Assembly (NCBI GenBank): GCA_030685015.1
Contig: JAUXWS010000043.1
Coordinates: forward strand, 62,001 to 126,000
From: a bacterium
GTDB lineage: Bacteria > CAIWAD01
DNA length: 64,000 bases
Direction of reading: 5' to 3'
How positions within the stretch are numbered: the stretch's first letter is position 1; each line of letters begins with the position of its first letter. The position numbers and the translations under genes were made by a program. The notes beneath the pieces are model-generated. The model ran no database searches and was not told the origin of the DNA. It saw nothing but the letters and a program-made list of their open reading frames with translations. This document shows, in pieces, positions 1 to 10,073 of this stretch.

Positions 1-1279
1 AGAGCTGGCCCCCTTCGCGTACCGGACCCAGTTCCAGCGTGCTGGCCGAGCGGCGGTGCACGGCCACGCCCAGGCTGTCCTCCCCGCTCCGCTGCCAGGC
101 TCCCTCCGGCCGGCAGGAGACGGCATGGCGCGCCTCCAGGGTCAGGACGCCCTGGCGCCAGGCCTGGCCCAGGCCGCCGGGATCGATCAGGGACTCCCGG
201 AAGGCAGCGGGGGGCGGCCGCAGCTGCAAGGTGTCCCGCCCGTCCACGAGCGCCAGGTGATGGGGCAGGGAATCCGCCTCCTCGGCCAGGAAAAGCAGCC
301 ATCCCTCCGGCGCCGCCTTCAATCCGGAAAGTGGAACCTGACGCCCGGACTCGCACGTCAGGCGCAGCAGGTCCAGCCGCAGGCTGTCCGCCGCCGGGCC
401 GCGGCGCAGGGAATCGGCCCACCCGGCCAGGGCGGGCGCCTCCAGCCAGGCGCGGAACTGGATGCGTTCCCGGTCGAGAAAGTGGCCGCCCAGCAAGGAG
501 AGTGTATCCGGACCGGCCAAGGTGCCCAGGCGGAAGAGGACGGGCTGTCCGGCCAGCGTGTCCGGCACGGCGAGCGCGCGACTGGGCAGGGCGGCGCGCT
601 CCCGGTCGGGGTCCCACCAGCCGTCCCGGTTGAGGTCCTCCACGGCCAGGGCGAACCAGGCGCCGGGGGGCAGTCCCTGGAAAAGGACGCGGCCCCGCTC
701 GTCGGGACTGCTGCGCCAGGGAGCCCGCGTGAAGCGCCGCGACGGACGCTCTTCGGCGGGCCACAACCACAGTTCGGCCCGACCGCCGCCATCGGGCGGC
801 GTCACTTCCAACATGAGGAAGAGGGTGTCCAGTTTCGCACCCGTGGAAAATGGGATGCGCAGGGGTGAGGGCAGGTGGTTGCCCGCCAGGTCGCGGGCCG
901 CCGTGCCAAGTTCCAGGGTCCAGGTGCGATCGGGCGGCAAGGGGCGGGATGGCCTGACCCGCAGGCGCCGCCCCCGCCAGTCCAGCTCCAGCTCCCCCTC
1001 CGGGCGCGGATTGAGGCTGAGGGCGGAGCGCACGCTGGCCCGATCCATGTACTCGCTGAAATGGAAGACGAAATCTGGGCGGGCCTCCACCTGGGTGGCC
1101 CCCGGCTTGAGCCGATCCAGACGAAGGGTCGGCGGCTGAGTGTCGGGTGGTCCGCCCGGTGGGGGCTGGATGCGGGCGCACCCGACCAGCAACAGGACAA
1201 GGCCGATGCCTACCCCAAGCAGCCAGGCCAATGGGCGGCCGCACAGCCGGCGCATCAAGCCGCGGTCCAGGCCATCCAT
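1..1279 (-). CDS. Ig-like domain lipoprotein (partial, C-terminus beyond window)
   Basis: The reading frame is open from the ATG at 1279 to the left edge of the window, about 426 codons, with no stop seen. A second ATG at 1255 (MRRLCGRPLAWLLG...) gives a cleaner signal peptide. A hydrophobic stretch ends in the lipobox LLVGC, and the mature protein starts with ARIQPPPGGPPDTQPP. This Cys plus GGPPDTQPP signature is typical of Bacteroidota-type lipoproteins with an N-terminal SbsA-like Ig domain, followed here by a FHFSEYMD-type Big_5 motif. Predicted to be a lipid-anchored envelope protein of unknown substrate. It lies 142 bp downstream of the UDP-glucuronate decarboxylase gene on the same strand. 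I see no clear Shine-Dalgarno sequence for either start. Confidence 0.8.
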   Translation of the reverse strand, partial: MDGLDRGLMRRLCGRPLAWLLGVGIGLVLLLVGCARIQPPPGGPPDTQPPTLRLDRLKPGATQVEARPDFVFHFSEYMDRASVRSALSLNPRPEGELELDWRGRRLRVRPSRPLPPDRTWTLELGTAARDLAGNHLPSPLRIPFSTGAKLDTLFLMLEVTPPDGGGRAELWLWPAEERPSRRFTRAPWRSSPDERGRVLFQGLPPGAWFALAVEDLNRDGWWDPDRERAALPSRALAVPDTLAGQPVLFRLGTLAGPDTLSLLGGHFLDRERIQFRAWLEAPALAGWADSLRRGPAADSLRLDLLRLTCESGRQVPLSGLKAAPEGWLLFLAEEADSLPHHLALVDGRDTLQLRPPPAAFRESLIDPGGLGQAWRQGVLTLEARHAVSCRPEGAWQRSGEDSLGVAVHRRSASTLELGPVREGGQL

Positions 1280-1421
1280 GGACGCGGCGGCCCTGCCGGG
1301 CGGGTGGTGTGGGTCAGGGCGACCAACATGCATTGTTGAAGCAATCTCCGCCTGCCGTGCCGACCAACGCTTGCGCATATCAGATACCGGTTGCGGCTGA
1401 AACCCTCGTCCCGATCCGGCT

Positions 1422-2354
<933 letters not shown>

Positions 2355-2416
2355 GGACCTTCCGGAACTGGGAGGACCCGCCGCGGCGGGTCCCCGGTTG
2401 CTGCGCCGCGCGTGGC

Positions 2417-3718
2417 CTATGGGCGGCCGATGGACTGATACTCGAAGCCCAGCTTGCGCATGCGATCGGGCCGATAGATGTTGCGGCCGTCGAACACGAT
2501 GGGCGACTTCATCAGGTCCAGCATTCGTGCGAAGTCCGGCTCGCGGAAGTCGGACCATTCCGTCGCCACGATGAGGGCATCCGCCCCGCGCAGGGCCTCG
2601 TAGTTGTCCGCGGCGAAGGCCACGTCCTCCCCCAGCCGGCGCCGGGCCTCGTCCATCGCCTCCGGATCGTAGACCTGGAAGGCGGCCCCGGCCGCGTGCA
2701 ACCCGGCGATGATGTCCAGGGCCGGCGCCTCGCGCATGTCGTCCGTGCGGGGCTTGAAGGCCAGGCCCCAGAGCGCCAGGGTGCGACCGCTCAGATCCTG
2801 TCCGAAGCGGGCCTTGACCCGCTCCACAAGCAGGCGCTTCTGCTCGGCGTTCACCTCCTCCACGGCCTTGAGAATGCGGAAGTCATAACCGTGCTCGCCC
2901 GCCGTGCGGATGATCGCCTTGACATCCTTTGGGAAGCAACTGCCGCCATAGCCCACGCCCGGAAAGAGGAACTGCTGGCCGATGCGCGTGTCGCTGCCGA
3001 TGCCCTGTCGCACCATCTCCACGTTGGCGCCCACCCGGTCACAGATGCGCGAGATCTCGTTCATGAAGGAGATCTTGGTGGCCAGCATGGCGTTGGCCGC
3101 ATACTTGGTCAACTCCGCGCTGCGCACGTCCATCATGATGATGGGGTGGCCCGTGCGCACGAAGGGGGCGTACAGCTCGAGCATGGCTTCCCGCGCCCGC
3201 TCCGTGTCCGCTCCGACCACCACCCGGTCGGGCTTGAGGAAATCGTTGATGGCGGCGCCTTCCTTGAGGAATTCGGGGTTGGAGACCACATCGAACTCGT
3301 GGCTGGTGGCGGCGCGGATCACCTCGCGCACCTTGTCGGCCGTGCCCACGGGCACGGTGGACTTGTCCACCACCACCGTGTAGCCGGTCATGGCGCCTCC
3401 CACATCCCGCGCTGCGGCCAGCACGTGCTGCAGGTCGGCGCTGCCGTCCTCGTCGGGGGGGGTGCCCACAGCGATGAACACCACCTGTGAACGGGCAACG
3501 GCGCCAGCGGTGTCCGTCGTGAAGCCCAGTCGCCCTTGCTTGACCACACGGTCCAGCAGCTCCTTGAGGCCGGGTTCAAAGATGGGGATGCGGCCCGCGT
3601 TGAGCAGGTCGATCTTGCCCTTGTCCACGTCCACGCAGACGACATCATTCCCCACTTCGGCGAAACAGACCCCCACCACCAGGCCCACATAGCCCGTGCC
3701 GATCACGGTGATCTTCAT
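2417..3718 (-). CDS. ugd: UDP-glucose 6-dehydrogenase
   Basis: 433 aa. It oxidises UDP-glucose to UDP-glucuronate in two NAD-dependent steps. N-terminal Rossmann motif GTGYVG at residues 7-12, STVPVGT near 120, the central helix [10 protein letters not shown] with Lys205, and the catalytic-cysteine motif [10 protein letters not shown] with Cys261. Length is normal for the family (about 430-450 aa). The ATG at 3718 overlaps the TGA of the upstream nucleotidyltransferase gene (ATGA), indicating translational coupling; an upstream in-frame extension is ignored. It is followed 62 bp later by the decarboxylase gene, so the three genes form a UDP-glucuronate/UDP-xylose unit. Confidence 0.95.
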   Translation of the reverse strand: MKITVIGTGYVGLVVGVCFAEVGNDVVCVDVDKGKIDLLNAGRIPIFEPGLKELLDRVVKQGRLGFTTDTAGAVARSQVVFIAVGTPPDEDGSADLQHVLAAARDVGGAMTGYTVVVDKSTVPVGTADKVREVIRAATSHEFDVVSNPEFLKEGAAINDFLKPDRVVVGADTERAREAMLELYAPFVRTGHPIIMMDVRSAELTKYAANAMLATKISFMNEISRICDRVGANVEMVRQGIGSDTRIGQQFLFPGVGYGGSCFPKDVKAIIRTAGEHGYDFRILKAVEEVNAEQKRLLVERVKARFGQDLSGRTLALWGLAFKPRTDDMREAPALDIIAGLHAAGAAFQVYDPEAMDEARRRLGEDVAFAADNYEALRGADALIVATEWSDFREPDFARMLDLMKSPIVFDGRNIYRPDRMRKLGFEYQSIGRP

Positions 3719-4431
3719 CCTGCGACTCCTGCAATCAATTGGTTGGCCAAGGCCAGCGACTCGAAGGTGCCGGCATCCGTCCACCACCCGTCGAGCACTT
3801 CACTGCGCAGAGTGCCACGCCGGATGTAGGCATTGTTCACGTCGGTGATCTCCAGCTCGCCCCGGCCTGATGGCTTGAGCGTGCGGATGATCTCGAAGAC
3901 AGCGGCGGTGTAGTAGTAGATGCCGGTCACGGCATAGTTGCTGCGGGGCTGCCTTGGCTTCTCCTCGATGCCGGACACCCGGCCCTCCACCACCTCGGCC
4001 ACACCGTAGCGGCCGGGATCGGACACCTCCTTGACCAGGATCTGCGCCTCGGCGCCGGAGCCAAGAAAGGCCGCGCTGGCGTCGACCAGGGAGGATTGGA
4101 AGATGTTGTCCCCCAGGAGGACCAGCATGGGGTCCGTGCCGACAAAGCCCTCGGCCAGGCCCAGGGCCTGGGCGATGCCCCCCGCCTCGTCCTGCACGCG
4201 ATAGGTGAGGCGGCAATCGAAGGCCCGGCCGCTGCCCAGCAGGTTGACCACATCGCCCATGTGTTCTAGGCCGGTCACCACCAGGATATCCCGGATGCCC
4301 GTCTCCAGCATCTTCTTGAGAGGGTGGTGGATCATCGGCTCACGGCCGACAGGGAGCAGGTGCTTGTTGGTGACTTTGGTGAGGGGGTGCAGGCGTGATC
4401 CCGTTCCACCCGCGAGGAGGATGCCCTTCAT
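3715..4431 (-). CDS. Sugar-1-phosphate nucleotidyltransferase (RmlA-like, short form)
   Basis: 238 aa starting [29 protein letters not shown]. The LAGGTGSRL nucleotide-binding motif lies at residues 6-14, LLGDNIF follows near 110, and the DAGTFESL C-terminal motif is present. The family adds NMP to sugar-1-phosphates, giving dTDP-glucose (RmlA) or UDP-glucose. The protein is about 50 residues shorter than classical RmlA, lacking most of the C-terminal allosteric region. Because it is translationally coupled to ugd (ATGA overlap) and no rmlB/C/D lies nearby, UDP-glucose synthesis for the downstream enzymes is as likely as dTDP-glucose. Nucleotide specificity cannot be read from the sequence. 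Confidence 0.85.
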   Translation of the reverse strand: MKGILLAGGTGSRLHPLTKVTNKHLLPVGREPMIHHPLKKMLETGIRDILVVTGLEHMGDVVNLLGSGRAFDCRLTYRVQDEAGGIAQALGLAEGFVGTDPMLVLLGDNIFQSSLVDASAAFLGSGAEAQILVKEVSDPGRYGVAEVVEGRVSGIEEKPRQPRSNYAVTGIYYYTAAVFEIIRTLKPSGRGELEITDVNNAYIRRGTLRSEVLDGWWTDAGTFESLALANQLIAGVAG

Positions 4432-4606
4432 GGTGCCCTTCAACTGGAGGCTCAACACAGCCCCGGCGGGAAAGGCAGGATCCCCCGGCTGGACCGCGTC
4501 CTTCCCTCCCGCTGCGGAGGGGCGGCCCGCCCGGCGCCCATCTTGTTCATCAACTGATCCGCCGGCCTGCTCACGCCGATTGAAGGTAAAGAAGCACCGC
4601 CAGACC
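4432..4606. other. Intergenic gap between anti-sigma and nucleotidyltransferase genes
   Basis: 175 bp with no supported gene. On the minus strand a GC-rich hairpin (arms CCCTCCGC and CGGGAGGG, near 4517-4534) could terminate the sigma/anti-sigma operon, but no T-tract follows. The promoter for the sugar-nucleotide operon must lie here; I see no convincing -35/-10 pair and no -24/-12 match. Confidence 0.4.
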
Positions 4607-5233
4607 TCAAGGCAGGGTGGTCACCGGGGTCAGGCGATCCTGATGGTCGGGGCGGCGCGACGCGGCGGCGGAGGAATCCTCCTCCCAAATACGTTCAGCC
4701 AGGACGCCGTACTGCGGCGGGGTGGGGGTGGTCGTGGCCAAACTATCCTCCAGCATGACCGGACCGGCCGCTTCACCCTCCGCGGTGGCATTGGCCAATT
4801 GCCCGGCTCCCGGAGAGGCCGGACCCGACCACCTGCCCAGCAGGCCAAGCACGAGGGCGGCGGCCGCGCCGGCCACCACGAGGGCGGCGGGACGCCGCCA
4901 CCAGGAGCGATGGCGCAGCTCCACCACCATGCCCCGAGGCGCCAGCCCGGCGCCCCCTTCCAGCTTGGCATCAGGCTCAAAGCGGTCGGCGGCCGGGTCG
5001 CTGCCGTTGGCGCGCAGCGATTCCAGACGGCTGAACAGGTCCTGTTCAAAGGAGGGGTCGGGCGCTTGGCGCAAGCCGGGGAGGCTGGCGCGCAGGCTGG
5101 CAATGCGGTCGGCCGTCAAGCGGCAGGCGGCGCAGAGCTCCAGGTGCCCCTGGATGGCGCCACCCTCCGGATGGCCCGCCGGGTCCGCCAGCCAATCCCA
5201 CAGTTCCGAAGAAACCTGGTCGCAAGGAATCAT
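4607..5233 (-). CDS. Anti-sigma factor with zinc-binding (zf-HC2) domain
   Basis: 208 aa. The N-terminal motif His30-x3-Cys34-x2-Cys37 (GHLELCAACR) is the zinc-binding anti-sigma signature, with an earlier Cys4 as likely fourth ligand. A single transmembrane helix follows at about residues 115-133 (PAALVVAGAAAALVLGLLG), then a periplasmic tail of about 70 residues without a recognised domain. Such proteins hold their partner ECF sigma factor at the membrane until an envelope signal. The start codon overlaps the stop of the sigma gene (ATGA), the normal arrangement for a cognate pair. Confidence 0.88.
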   Translation of the reverse strand: MIPCDQVSSELWDWLADPAGHPEGGAIQGHLELCAACRLTADRIASLRASLPGLRQAPDPSFEQDLFSRLESLRANGSDPAADRFEPDAKLEGGAGLAPRGMVVELRHRSWWRRPAALVVAGAAAALVLGLLGRWSGPASPGAGQLANATAEGEAAGPVMLEDSLATTTPTPPQYGVLAERIWEEDSSAAASRRPDHQDRLTPVTTLP

Positions 5234-5808
5234 GGGCTCTCATCCTTGATGTTTTTCGCCAACAGTGTCATCAACCGGCCACGGGCGCGATTGATCCTGC
5301 TCTTGACCGTACCCAATGGCACACCGAGCATTTCAACGATCTCGTCATAGGAAAGTTCCTCAAGCTCCCGCAGGATGATCACTTCCCGGAACTCGTCCGG
5401 CAGTTGATCGATGGCCGCCCGCACCAGCTCGATGGTCATGTTGCGGTGGACCTGACTGTCCACGGCGGGGCCGGGGTGCGGCAGCTCGATGGGCCGGTCG
5501 CCCGGCTCGCGCGGTTCGAGGTCCACCCGCGGCTCGCGGGCCTGTCGACGCATCTCGGAGCGCACCAGATTCCCGGCAATGGTGTAGATCCAGGTGGAGA
5601 AGCGGGCGATGTTGCGGTACTTCAGCTTGTGGCGCCACAGGCGGATGAAGGTCTCCTGCAGGAGATCCTGGGCCAGGGGGCGATTGCGCACCATCTGGTC
5701 GATGAAAGTGAACAAGCGGTCACGATAGCGACGGACCAACTCGTCGAATGCCTCCTGCTCATCCTGCTGGAAGCGTTCCATCACCTCTTCATCGGTCAGA
5801 TGGGTCAT
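5230..5808 (-). CDS. ECF-type RNA polymerase sigma factor (sigma-70 family)
   Basis: 192 aa from MTHLTDEEVMERFQQD. Region 2 is at about residues 20-90 (FDELVRRYRDRLFTF, DLLQETFIRLWRH, FSTWIYTIAGNLVRSEMRR). Region 4 is at about 130-185, with the HTH segment LSYDEIVEMLGVPLGTVKSRINRARGRL. The ATG at 5808 overlaps the holA stop codon (ATGA); another ATG at 5820 would add four residues and cannot be excluded. It is followed directly by its anti-sigma partner. It directs transcription of an unknown regulon, plausibly including its own operon. Confidence 0.93.
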   Translation of the reverse strand: MTHLTDEEVMERFQQDEQEAFDELVRRYRDRLFTFIDQMVRNRPLAQDLLQETFIRLWRHKLKYRNIARFSTWIYTIAGNLVRSEMRRQAREPRVDLEPREPGDRPIELPHPGPAVDSQVHRNMTIELVRAAIDQLPDEFREVIILRELEELSYDEIVEMLGVPLGTVKSRINRARGRLMTLLAKNIKDESP

Positions 5809-6863
5809 GGGCGTCGGCATAGTCGGACCACCAACTGGAAGGTGATTTGTGACGGAGGAAGCGGGCTGTCGCCCTTGAGGGCCATGTCCGCCTCGAGCAC
5901 CAGGCGGAGGGCCTCCTCCAGCCTGTCCTGCGGCCATCGGGCCAGCGCGCCCGCCATGGGACGCATCTGGTAGGGGTTCAACTTGAGCCGCGCTTCGATT
6001 TCAGGCAGGGGATGCCCCCGGTCGCGCAATTGGGCGGCGAAGGCGAGGCGGCCCAGGCTCTTGCCCAGGATGCCCGGCAGGATGAAGGCGTTGTCCGGAA
6101 CACGCGAAAGGCTGCGCAGGATGGTCAGGGCGCGGGGCGTGTTCTCCGCCAGGATGGCGTCCACCAGGTCGAAGGGCCGGGCGTCGGCCTCCATGCCCAG
6201 GGCGTGGGCCAGGTCGAGCTCCCGCACCTCCGCGCCATCCTCCACCAACAGGCAGATCTTCTCGACCTCCTGCCGGGCCATGCGCAGCGGGATGTGGGCC
6301 AGCTGTTCGGCCAGGCCGGCCGCCAGGGCGGGCGGCAGCCGGCGGCCCAGCCCGGCGCAGGCCTCGCCCAGCCAAAGGGCCAGCTGGCGTGATCCCAGCG
6401 GCGGAAACTCGAAGACGGCCGCCTCCTTGAGCACGCGCGTCCAGACCTTGCGCCGCTTGTCCAGGGGCCAGCCGATGAGGAGAAGGCAGGTGGTGGGCGA
6501 GGGCTGGTCCAGGTAGCTCAGCAAGTCCTTGAGCAGGGCCGCCGGCGCCTTCTCGCAGCGCTTGAGCACCACCAGCCGCCGTTCCGCCATCATGGGAAAG
6601 GAGCCCGCCTGGGCGAACAACTCCTCGGCCCGCACCTCGTCGGCGTGGAAGAGGTCGCGATTGAAATCGGCGGTGGCAGGATCCGTCACCTTCTCCCAGA
6701 AAAAGCGGAAAGCCTCCTCGACCAGGTATTCCTCGGCGCCCTCGGTCCGGCCGCTTCCTGTGAGCAGGACAATGGGCGGCAGCAGGCCGCCGCGCAGATC
6801 CTCCTCGGTGGGCAGGCGCTTCCAAAGGCCCGTGCGGGCCGTGCCGGCCTGGGTCGGGCTCAG
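5805..6863 (-). CDS. holA: DNA polymerase III subunit delta
   Basis: About 352 aa, close to the usual 340. HolA opens the sliding clamp in the clamp-loader complex. Recognisable segments include PPIVLLTGSG, the AAA+-like strand and linker (ADEVRAEELFAQAGSFPMMAERRLVVLKRCE), and the C-terminal collar (ENTPRALTILRSLSRVPDNAFILPGILGKSLGRLAFA). There is no in-frame ATG, GTG or TTG between the stop of the preceding gene and the first conserved residues. The best candidate start is a CTG at 6863, which overlaps the upstream TGA and sits just after a strong GGGGGAGGG ribosome-binding sequence. The start is therefore tentative; the identity is firm. Confidence 0.85.
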   Translation of the reverse strand: MSPTQAGTARTGLWKRLPTEEDLRGGLLPPIVLLTGSGRTEGAEEYLVEEAFRFFWEKVTDPATADFNRDLFHADEVRAEELFAQAGSFPMMAERRLVVLKRCEKAPAALLKDLLSYLDQPSPTTCLLLIGWPLDKRRKVWTRVLKEAAVFEFPPLGSRQLALWLGEACAGLGRRLPPALAAGLAEQLAHIPLRMARQEVEKICLLVEDGAEVRELDLAHALGMEADARPFDLVDAILAENTPRALTILRSLSRVPDNAFILPGILGKSLGRLAFAAQLRDRGHPLPEIEARLKLNPYQMRPMAGALARWPQDRLEEALRLVLEADMALKGDSPLPPSQITFQLVVRLCRRP

Positions 6864-7630
6864 CCGGCCCTCCCCCGCCGCCGCTCGACGGCCACCAGGA
6901 AGGAGGCCATGAGGGCGGTGGTCAGGGGAGATCCGGCCATCCGCTCCGGATGCCACTGCACGCCCAGCAGGAAAGGGTGGCCGCCCAGGCGCACCGCTTC
7001 CACCACCTCCGGCTCGCCCACCGCCGTGGCCAGGACTTCCAGATCCTGCCCCAACCGCCGCAGACCCTGGTGGTGGGTGCTGGTGACCCATGCTCCGCCC
7101 ATCGCCCCGATGAGGGGGTCCTCCGCTGGTCCGACAGCGAGCAGGCCGTGCACCAAGTCGAAGGGATCGTCGCCGCCGGGATGGCCCGCCCGCCCCACCT
7201 GTCGCTCCAGATCCTGCCACAGGTCGCCGCCCAGGCTGACATTGAGCTGCTGCATGCCGCGGCAGATCCCCAGCAGGGGCAGGCGGCGCTCCAGGGCGGC
7301 CTTGACCAGGACGTCCTCCCATCTGCTGCGCACTCGTTCGCTTTCGCCCAGGGGCAGCACATGGCCGCCCGCCTCCAGCTCCTCCTCCCCCCACAAGACC
7401 GGATCCAGATCCGAGCCGCCCGACAGGAGCAGGCCGTCCAGCCGCTCCACCAGCTCAGCCGCTTCGACGGGATCCTGCCCCACGGCCAGCAGGACGGGCC
7501 TCGCTCCGGCGGCCCGCACCATGGCGGGATAGGTGGACAGGAGGTAGTCCAGCCGATGGCCCGGCTTGAGGGGGCGCGCTCCCGCCGGGTCGAAGCTGGC
7601 CTCCATGCTGATGCCGATCAGGGGTCTCAT
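6860..7630 (-). CDS. Gamma-glutamyl-GABA hydrolase-like class I glutamine amidotransferase (peptidase C26)
   Basis: 256 aa starting MRPLIGISMEASFDP. The family cleaves gamma-glutamyl amides in polyamine or GABA catabolism (PuuD). The catalytic nucleophile Cys123 is in LLGICRGMQQLN, the LSGGSDLDP oxyanion region is near 69-78, and the catalytic His is in LLGVQWHPERM near residue 229. Length matches the family. It overlaps uppP (ATGA) upstream and holA downstream, so it is embedded in a housekeeping operon and not a putrescine cluster; the true substrate is uncertain. Confidence 0.88.
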   Translation of the reverse strand: MRPLIGISMEASFDPAGARPLKPGHRLDYLLSTYPAMVRAAGARPVLLAVGQDPVEAAELVERLDGLLLSGGSDLDPVLWGEEELEAGGHVLPLGESERVRSRWEDVLVKAALERRLPLLGICRGMQQLNVSLGGDLWQDLERQVGRAGHPGGDDPFDLVHGLLAVGPAEDPLIGAMGGAWVTSTHHQGLRRLGQDLEVLATAVGEPEVVEAVRLGGHPFLLGVQWHPERMAGSPLTTALMASFLVAVERRRGRAG

Positions 7631-8451
7631 GCAAAGCTCCCCAGCAGAAGGGCCGCCAGTCCGACGACGAAGCAGTAGCAGGCGAAATAGGTCAGGCTGC
7701 GGTGCCGCACGGCAATGAGCAGCCACTGCAACGCCAGGTAGCCCACCACCGCCGAGCAGATGAAGCCGGCACCCAAGGCGGCGGGGGAGGTGCTGAGGAC
7801 CGCCTCTCCGGTCCACAGGTCGCGGGCTTCCAGCAAGGCCGCTCCGCTCACCGCCGGAACGCTGATCAGGAAGGAGAAGCGCGCCGCCTCAACCGGGCGC
7901 AGGCCGCAGAGCAGCCCGGCGACGATGGTGGATCCGGAGCGGCTGATGCCGGGCAGGATGGCCAGGGCCTGTACCGCTCCCACGCCCAGGGCCCGCGGCA
8001 GGCCCAGTTGCTCGGCCAGCCGGTTGCCCTGGCGCAAACGATCGCCCACGAAGAGGATGGCCGCCGTTCCCATCAGCAGCAGGGCGACCAGCCGTGGATT
8101 GCCGAAGACCTGCTCGATCGGCCCCTTCATCGTAAGACCCACCAGCGCGGCGGGCAGGGTGGCCACCACCATGGCCAGCAGGAGCCGATGGTGGCGACGA
8201 CGCTGGTCCTCCTCCATGCGACGGGCGGTCCCCGGCCAGAGCGAGGCAGCCAGGCGCAGGAGGTCTTGGCGATAGGCCACCACCACGGCAAGCAGCGTTC
8301 CCAGATGCAACACCACCTCGAGGAGGAGACCCTGGCTGCCGTGGGGCGCCATGCCCAGGAAATGCTCGCCCAGCACCAGGTGTCCGGAGCTGGAAATGGG
8401 CAGGAACTCGGTCAGGCCCTGGAGGATGCCCAGCAGCATGGCGTCCAGCAT
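7627..8451 (-). CDS. uppP: Undecaprenyl-diphosphatase
   Basis: 274 aa polytopic inner-membrane protein that recycles undecaprenyl pyrophosphate to the monophosphate carrier for peptidoglycan and O-antigen synthesis. It shows both family signatures: LTEFLPISSSGHLVLGE at residues 13-29, with the conserved Glu and Ser cluster, and PGISRSGSTIVAGLL in the second half. About eight hydrophobic segments. The ATG overlaps the stop codon of the upstream periplasmic-binding gene (TGATG), and its own stop overlaps the amidotransferase start. Resistance to bacitracin is a known family effect. Confidence 0.96.
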   Translation of the reverse strand: MLDAMLLGILQGLTEFLPISSSGHLVLGEHFLGMAPHGSQGLLLEVVLHLGTLLAVVVAYRQDLLRLAASLWPGTARRMEEDQRRRHHRLLLAMVVATLPAALVGLTMKGPIEQVFGNPRLVALLLMGTAAILFVGDRLRQGNRLAEQLGLPRALGVGAVQALAILPGISRSGSTIVAGLLCGLRPVEAARFSFLISVPAVSGAALLEARDLWTGEAVLSTSPAALGAGFICSAVVGYLALQWLLIAVRHRSLTYFACYCFVVGLAALLLGSFA

Positions 8452-10073
8452 CAGTTGGTCCCCTCCGCCCTTATGCGACCGCCCAACATCTCATAACTCC
8501 GGCCGTTCCAGCCCAGCAGCCAGGCTCCCGCCGCGCGCTGACGCTCCAGGTCGAGGGAGGGCCCGGCCAGGCTTGGCAGCGGCAGGCGGGCCAGGGTGCC
8601 GCCCAGGTCCAGGCCGGTGGCGGCGGCGCGCTCGCCGGCTCCGATCACCAGGCGGACACACTCGTGGGCGCGGCTCTCCGCCGCGGTCGGGGCGCGGTTC
8701 TCGCGCTGGAACAAGTCCCGGCGGTAGGCTTCCCCCGCCGCGCCCAAACCCGCCTGGCCGGCATAGCCCGGCGGCAGCCAGTCGGCCAGCAGGAGCAGGC
8801 GGCCTTCCAGGCCGGGAGGCATGCAATTTTCCAGCGCCACGCCCAGATCCCGGTCACCCAGCACCCGGTCGCCGACCGGAATGCGGGTGAGGACCTCGGC
8901 CAGCCGCTCACCCTCCTCCTCCGCCCCCAGCATCACCCACACCGCGGGGCCGGACAGGCCGGCGCGGTAATCCTGCAGATTCCCCAGCTGGACCTCCAGG
9001 CTGCGCGCGCCGGGAAAGTACCACTGCTCCGGCCCCATTGACCGCCCTGACCGGCGCAGCCCCCCATGCAGCCCCTGCAGGACCCGATGGGCCGGTCGGG
9101 AGGCGGGCGCGAGAAAGCAGATGCCGGAGGCGTCCAGGCTGTCGACGGCCACCTCCGCCAGGATGGATCCCAGGGCTTCTGCATCCAGTCCGAACTGCAG
9201 CAAATCGGGTGAGAGCGTGTGGAGCGGCGGCCCCCCATGCTCCGGCACGACGATGGGCCGACCCGCGCGCCAGCCGGCCGCCGCGGACAGGGAGGACGCA
9301 TCCCCCGACAGCAGGATGGCATCAGGGCCCTGGCTGGCGGCCCGCTGCAGCAGGTCGCGGGCAAGCCAGGGATCCGACTGGCTGTCATGGACGGACACCT
9401 GCCAGGAGGCGCCGCCGCCTCGGCGGTGCAGGCGAATGGCCGCCTCCGCCCCTTCGGCCAGGGCCCGGCCGTGGATCGCCTCGGATCCGCTCAGGGGCGC
9501 CACCACGGCCAGGGTGCGCGTCACGCGGCGGGAGTCCCGCCAGGCGGCCAGCCAGCGGCGGCCCGCCCCTCCGGCGGAGGACGACAGCTCGTCGCGTTGC
9601 CGGCCATCCAATTGCTCGCGCCAGAGCTCGGCAAACAGTCTTCCGGCCTCCTCCCGTAACCGTCCGTCTCCACCCGTGGCCGCCAGATCCAGCAGCAGGT
9701 GGGCCGCCGCCGACCCTTGGCCGCGCCGGGCCAGCCACCGCGCCAGCATCCAGTCGGCCGACTCCTGGTAGCGGGCAGCAGGCCAGGCGCGCCTGAACTC
9801 CTCCCGCCGACGGGGCAGCAGGCTGTCGTCTTCCCATTCGGCCCTCAGCCACAGATCGAGCCAGGCCCACGTGCTGGCCGAGGCGTCGCGGGCGGCCAGA
9901 CCCTCGTCCACCAGCAGGCGCAGGGCGGCCCGTTGGGCGGGATCCTCGCAACCGCCGCCCCGGGTCGCCAGCACCAGGATCTGGTCAAGCTCCGGGGTCG
10001 CGCCGCCCGCCGGTGTGCTGAGGAGCAAGACCGGCAGCAGCAGGAGACGGATGAGGGCGGATGGGCGACGCAT
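8451..10073 (-). CDS. Periplasmic binding-protein-like protein (type 1 / Leu-Ile-Val family)
   Basis: 540 aa. A signal peptide occupies residues 1-25 (MRRPSALIRLLLLPVLLLSTPAGGA). A helical region reaches to about residue 185, then a type 1 periplasmic-binding fold starts at TRTLAVVAPLSGSEAIHGRALAEGAEAAIRL and runs to the C-terminus. The helical N-terminal part before a Peripla_BP_6 domain recalls LpoA-type penicillin-binding-protein activators, which would fit its place between glmS and uppP, both cell-wall genes. This function is inference; an amino-acid receptor is the alternative. It starts immediately after the glmS stop with no gap. Confidence 0.75.
   Translation of the reverse strand: MRRPSALIRLLLLPVLLLSTPAGGATPELDQILVLATRGGGCEDPAQRAALRLLVDEGLAARDASASTWAWLDLWLRAEWEDDSLLPRRREEFRRAWPAARYQESADWMLARWLARRGQGSAAAHLLLDLAATGGDGRLREEAGRLFAELWREQLDGRQRDELSSSAGGAGRRWLAAWRDSRRVTRTLAVVAPLSGSEAIHGRALAEGAEAAIRLHRRGGGASWQVSVHDSQSDPWLARDLLQRAASQGPDAILLSGDASSLSAAAGWRAGRPIVVPEHGGPPLHTLSPDLLQFGLDAEALGSILAEVAVDSLDASGICFLAPASRPAHRVLQGLHGGLRRSGRSMGPEQWYFPGARSLEVQLGNLQDYRAGLSGPAVWVMLGAEEEGERLAEVLTRIPVGDRVLGDRDLGVALENCMPPGLEGRLLLLADWLPPGYAGQAGLGAAGEAYRRDLFQRENRAPTAAESRAHECVRLVIGAGERAAATGLDLGGTLARLPLPSLAGPSLDLERQRAAGAWLLGWNGRSYEMLGGRIRAEGTN

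Noticed and set aside
1348-1363. Sigma-54-like sequence CGGCACG on the minus strand upstream of the lipoprotein
   Set aside because: The GC element falls two bases short of the required spacing and the first T is missing.
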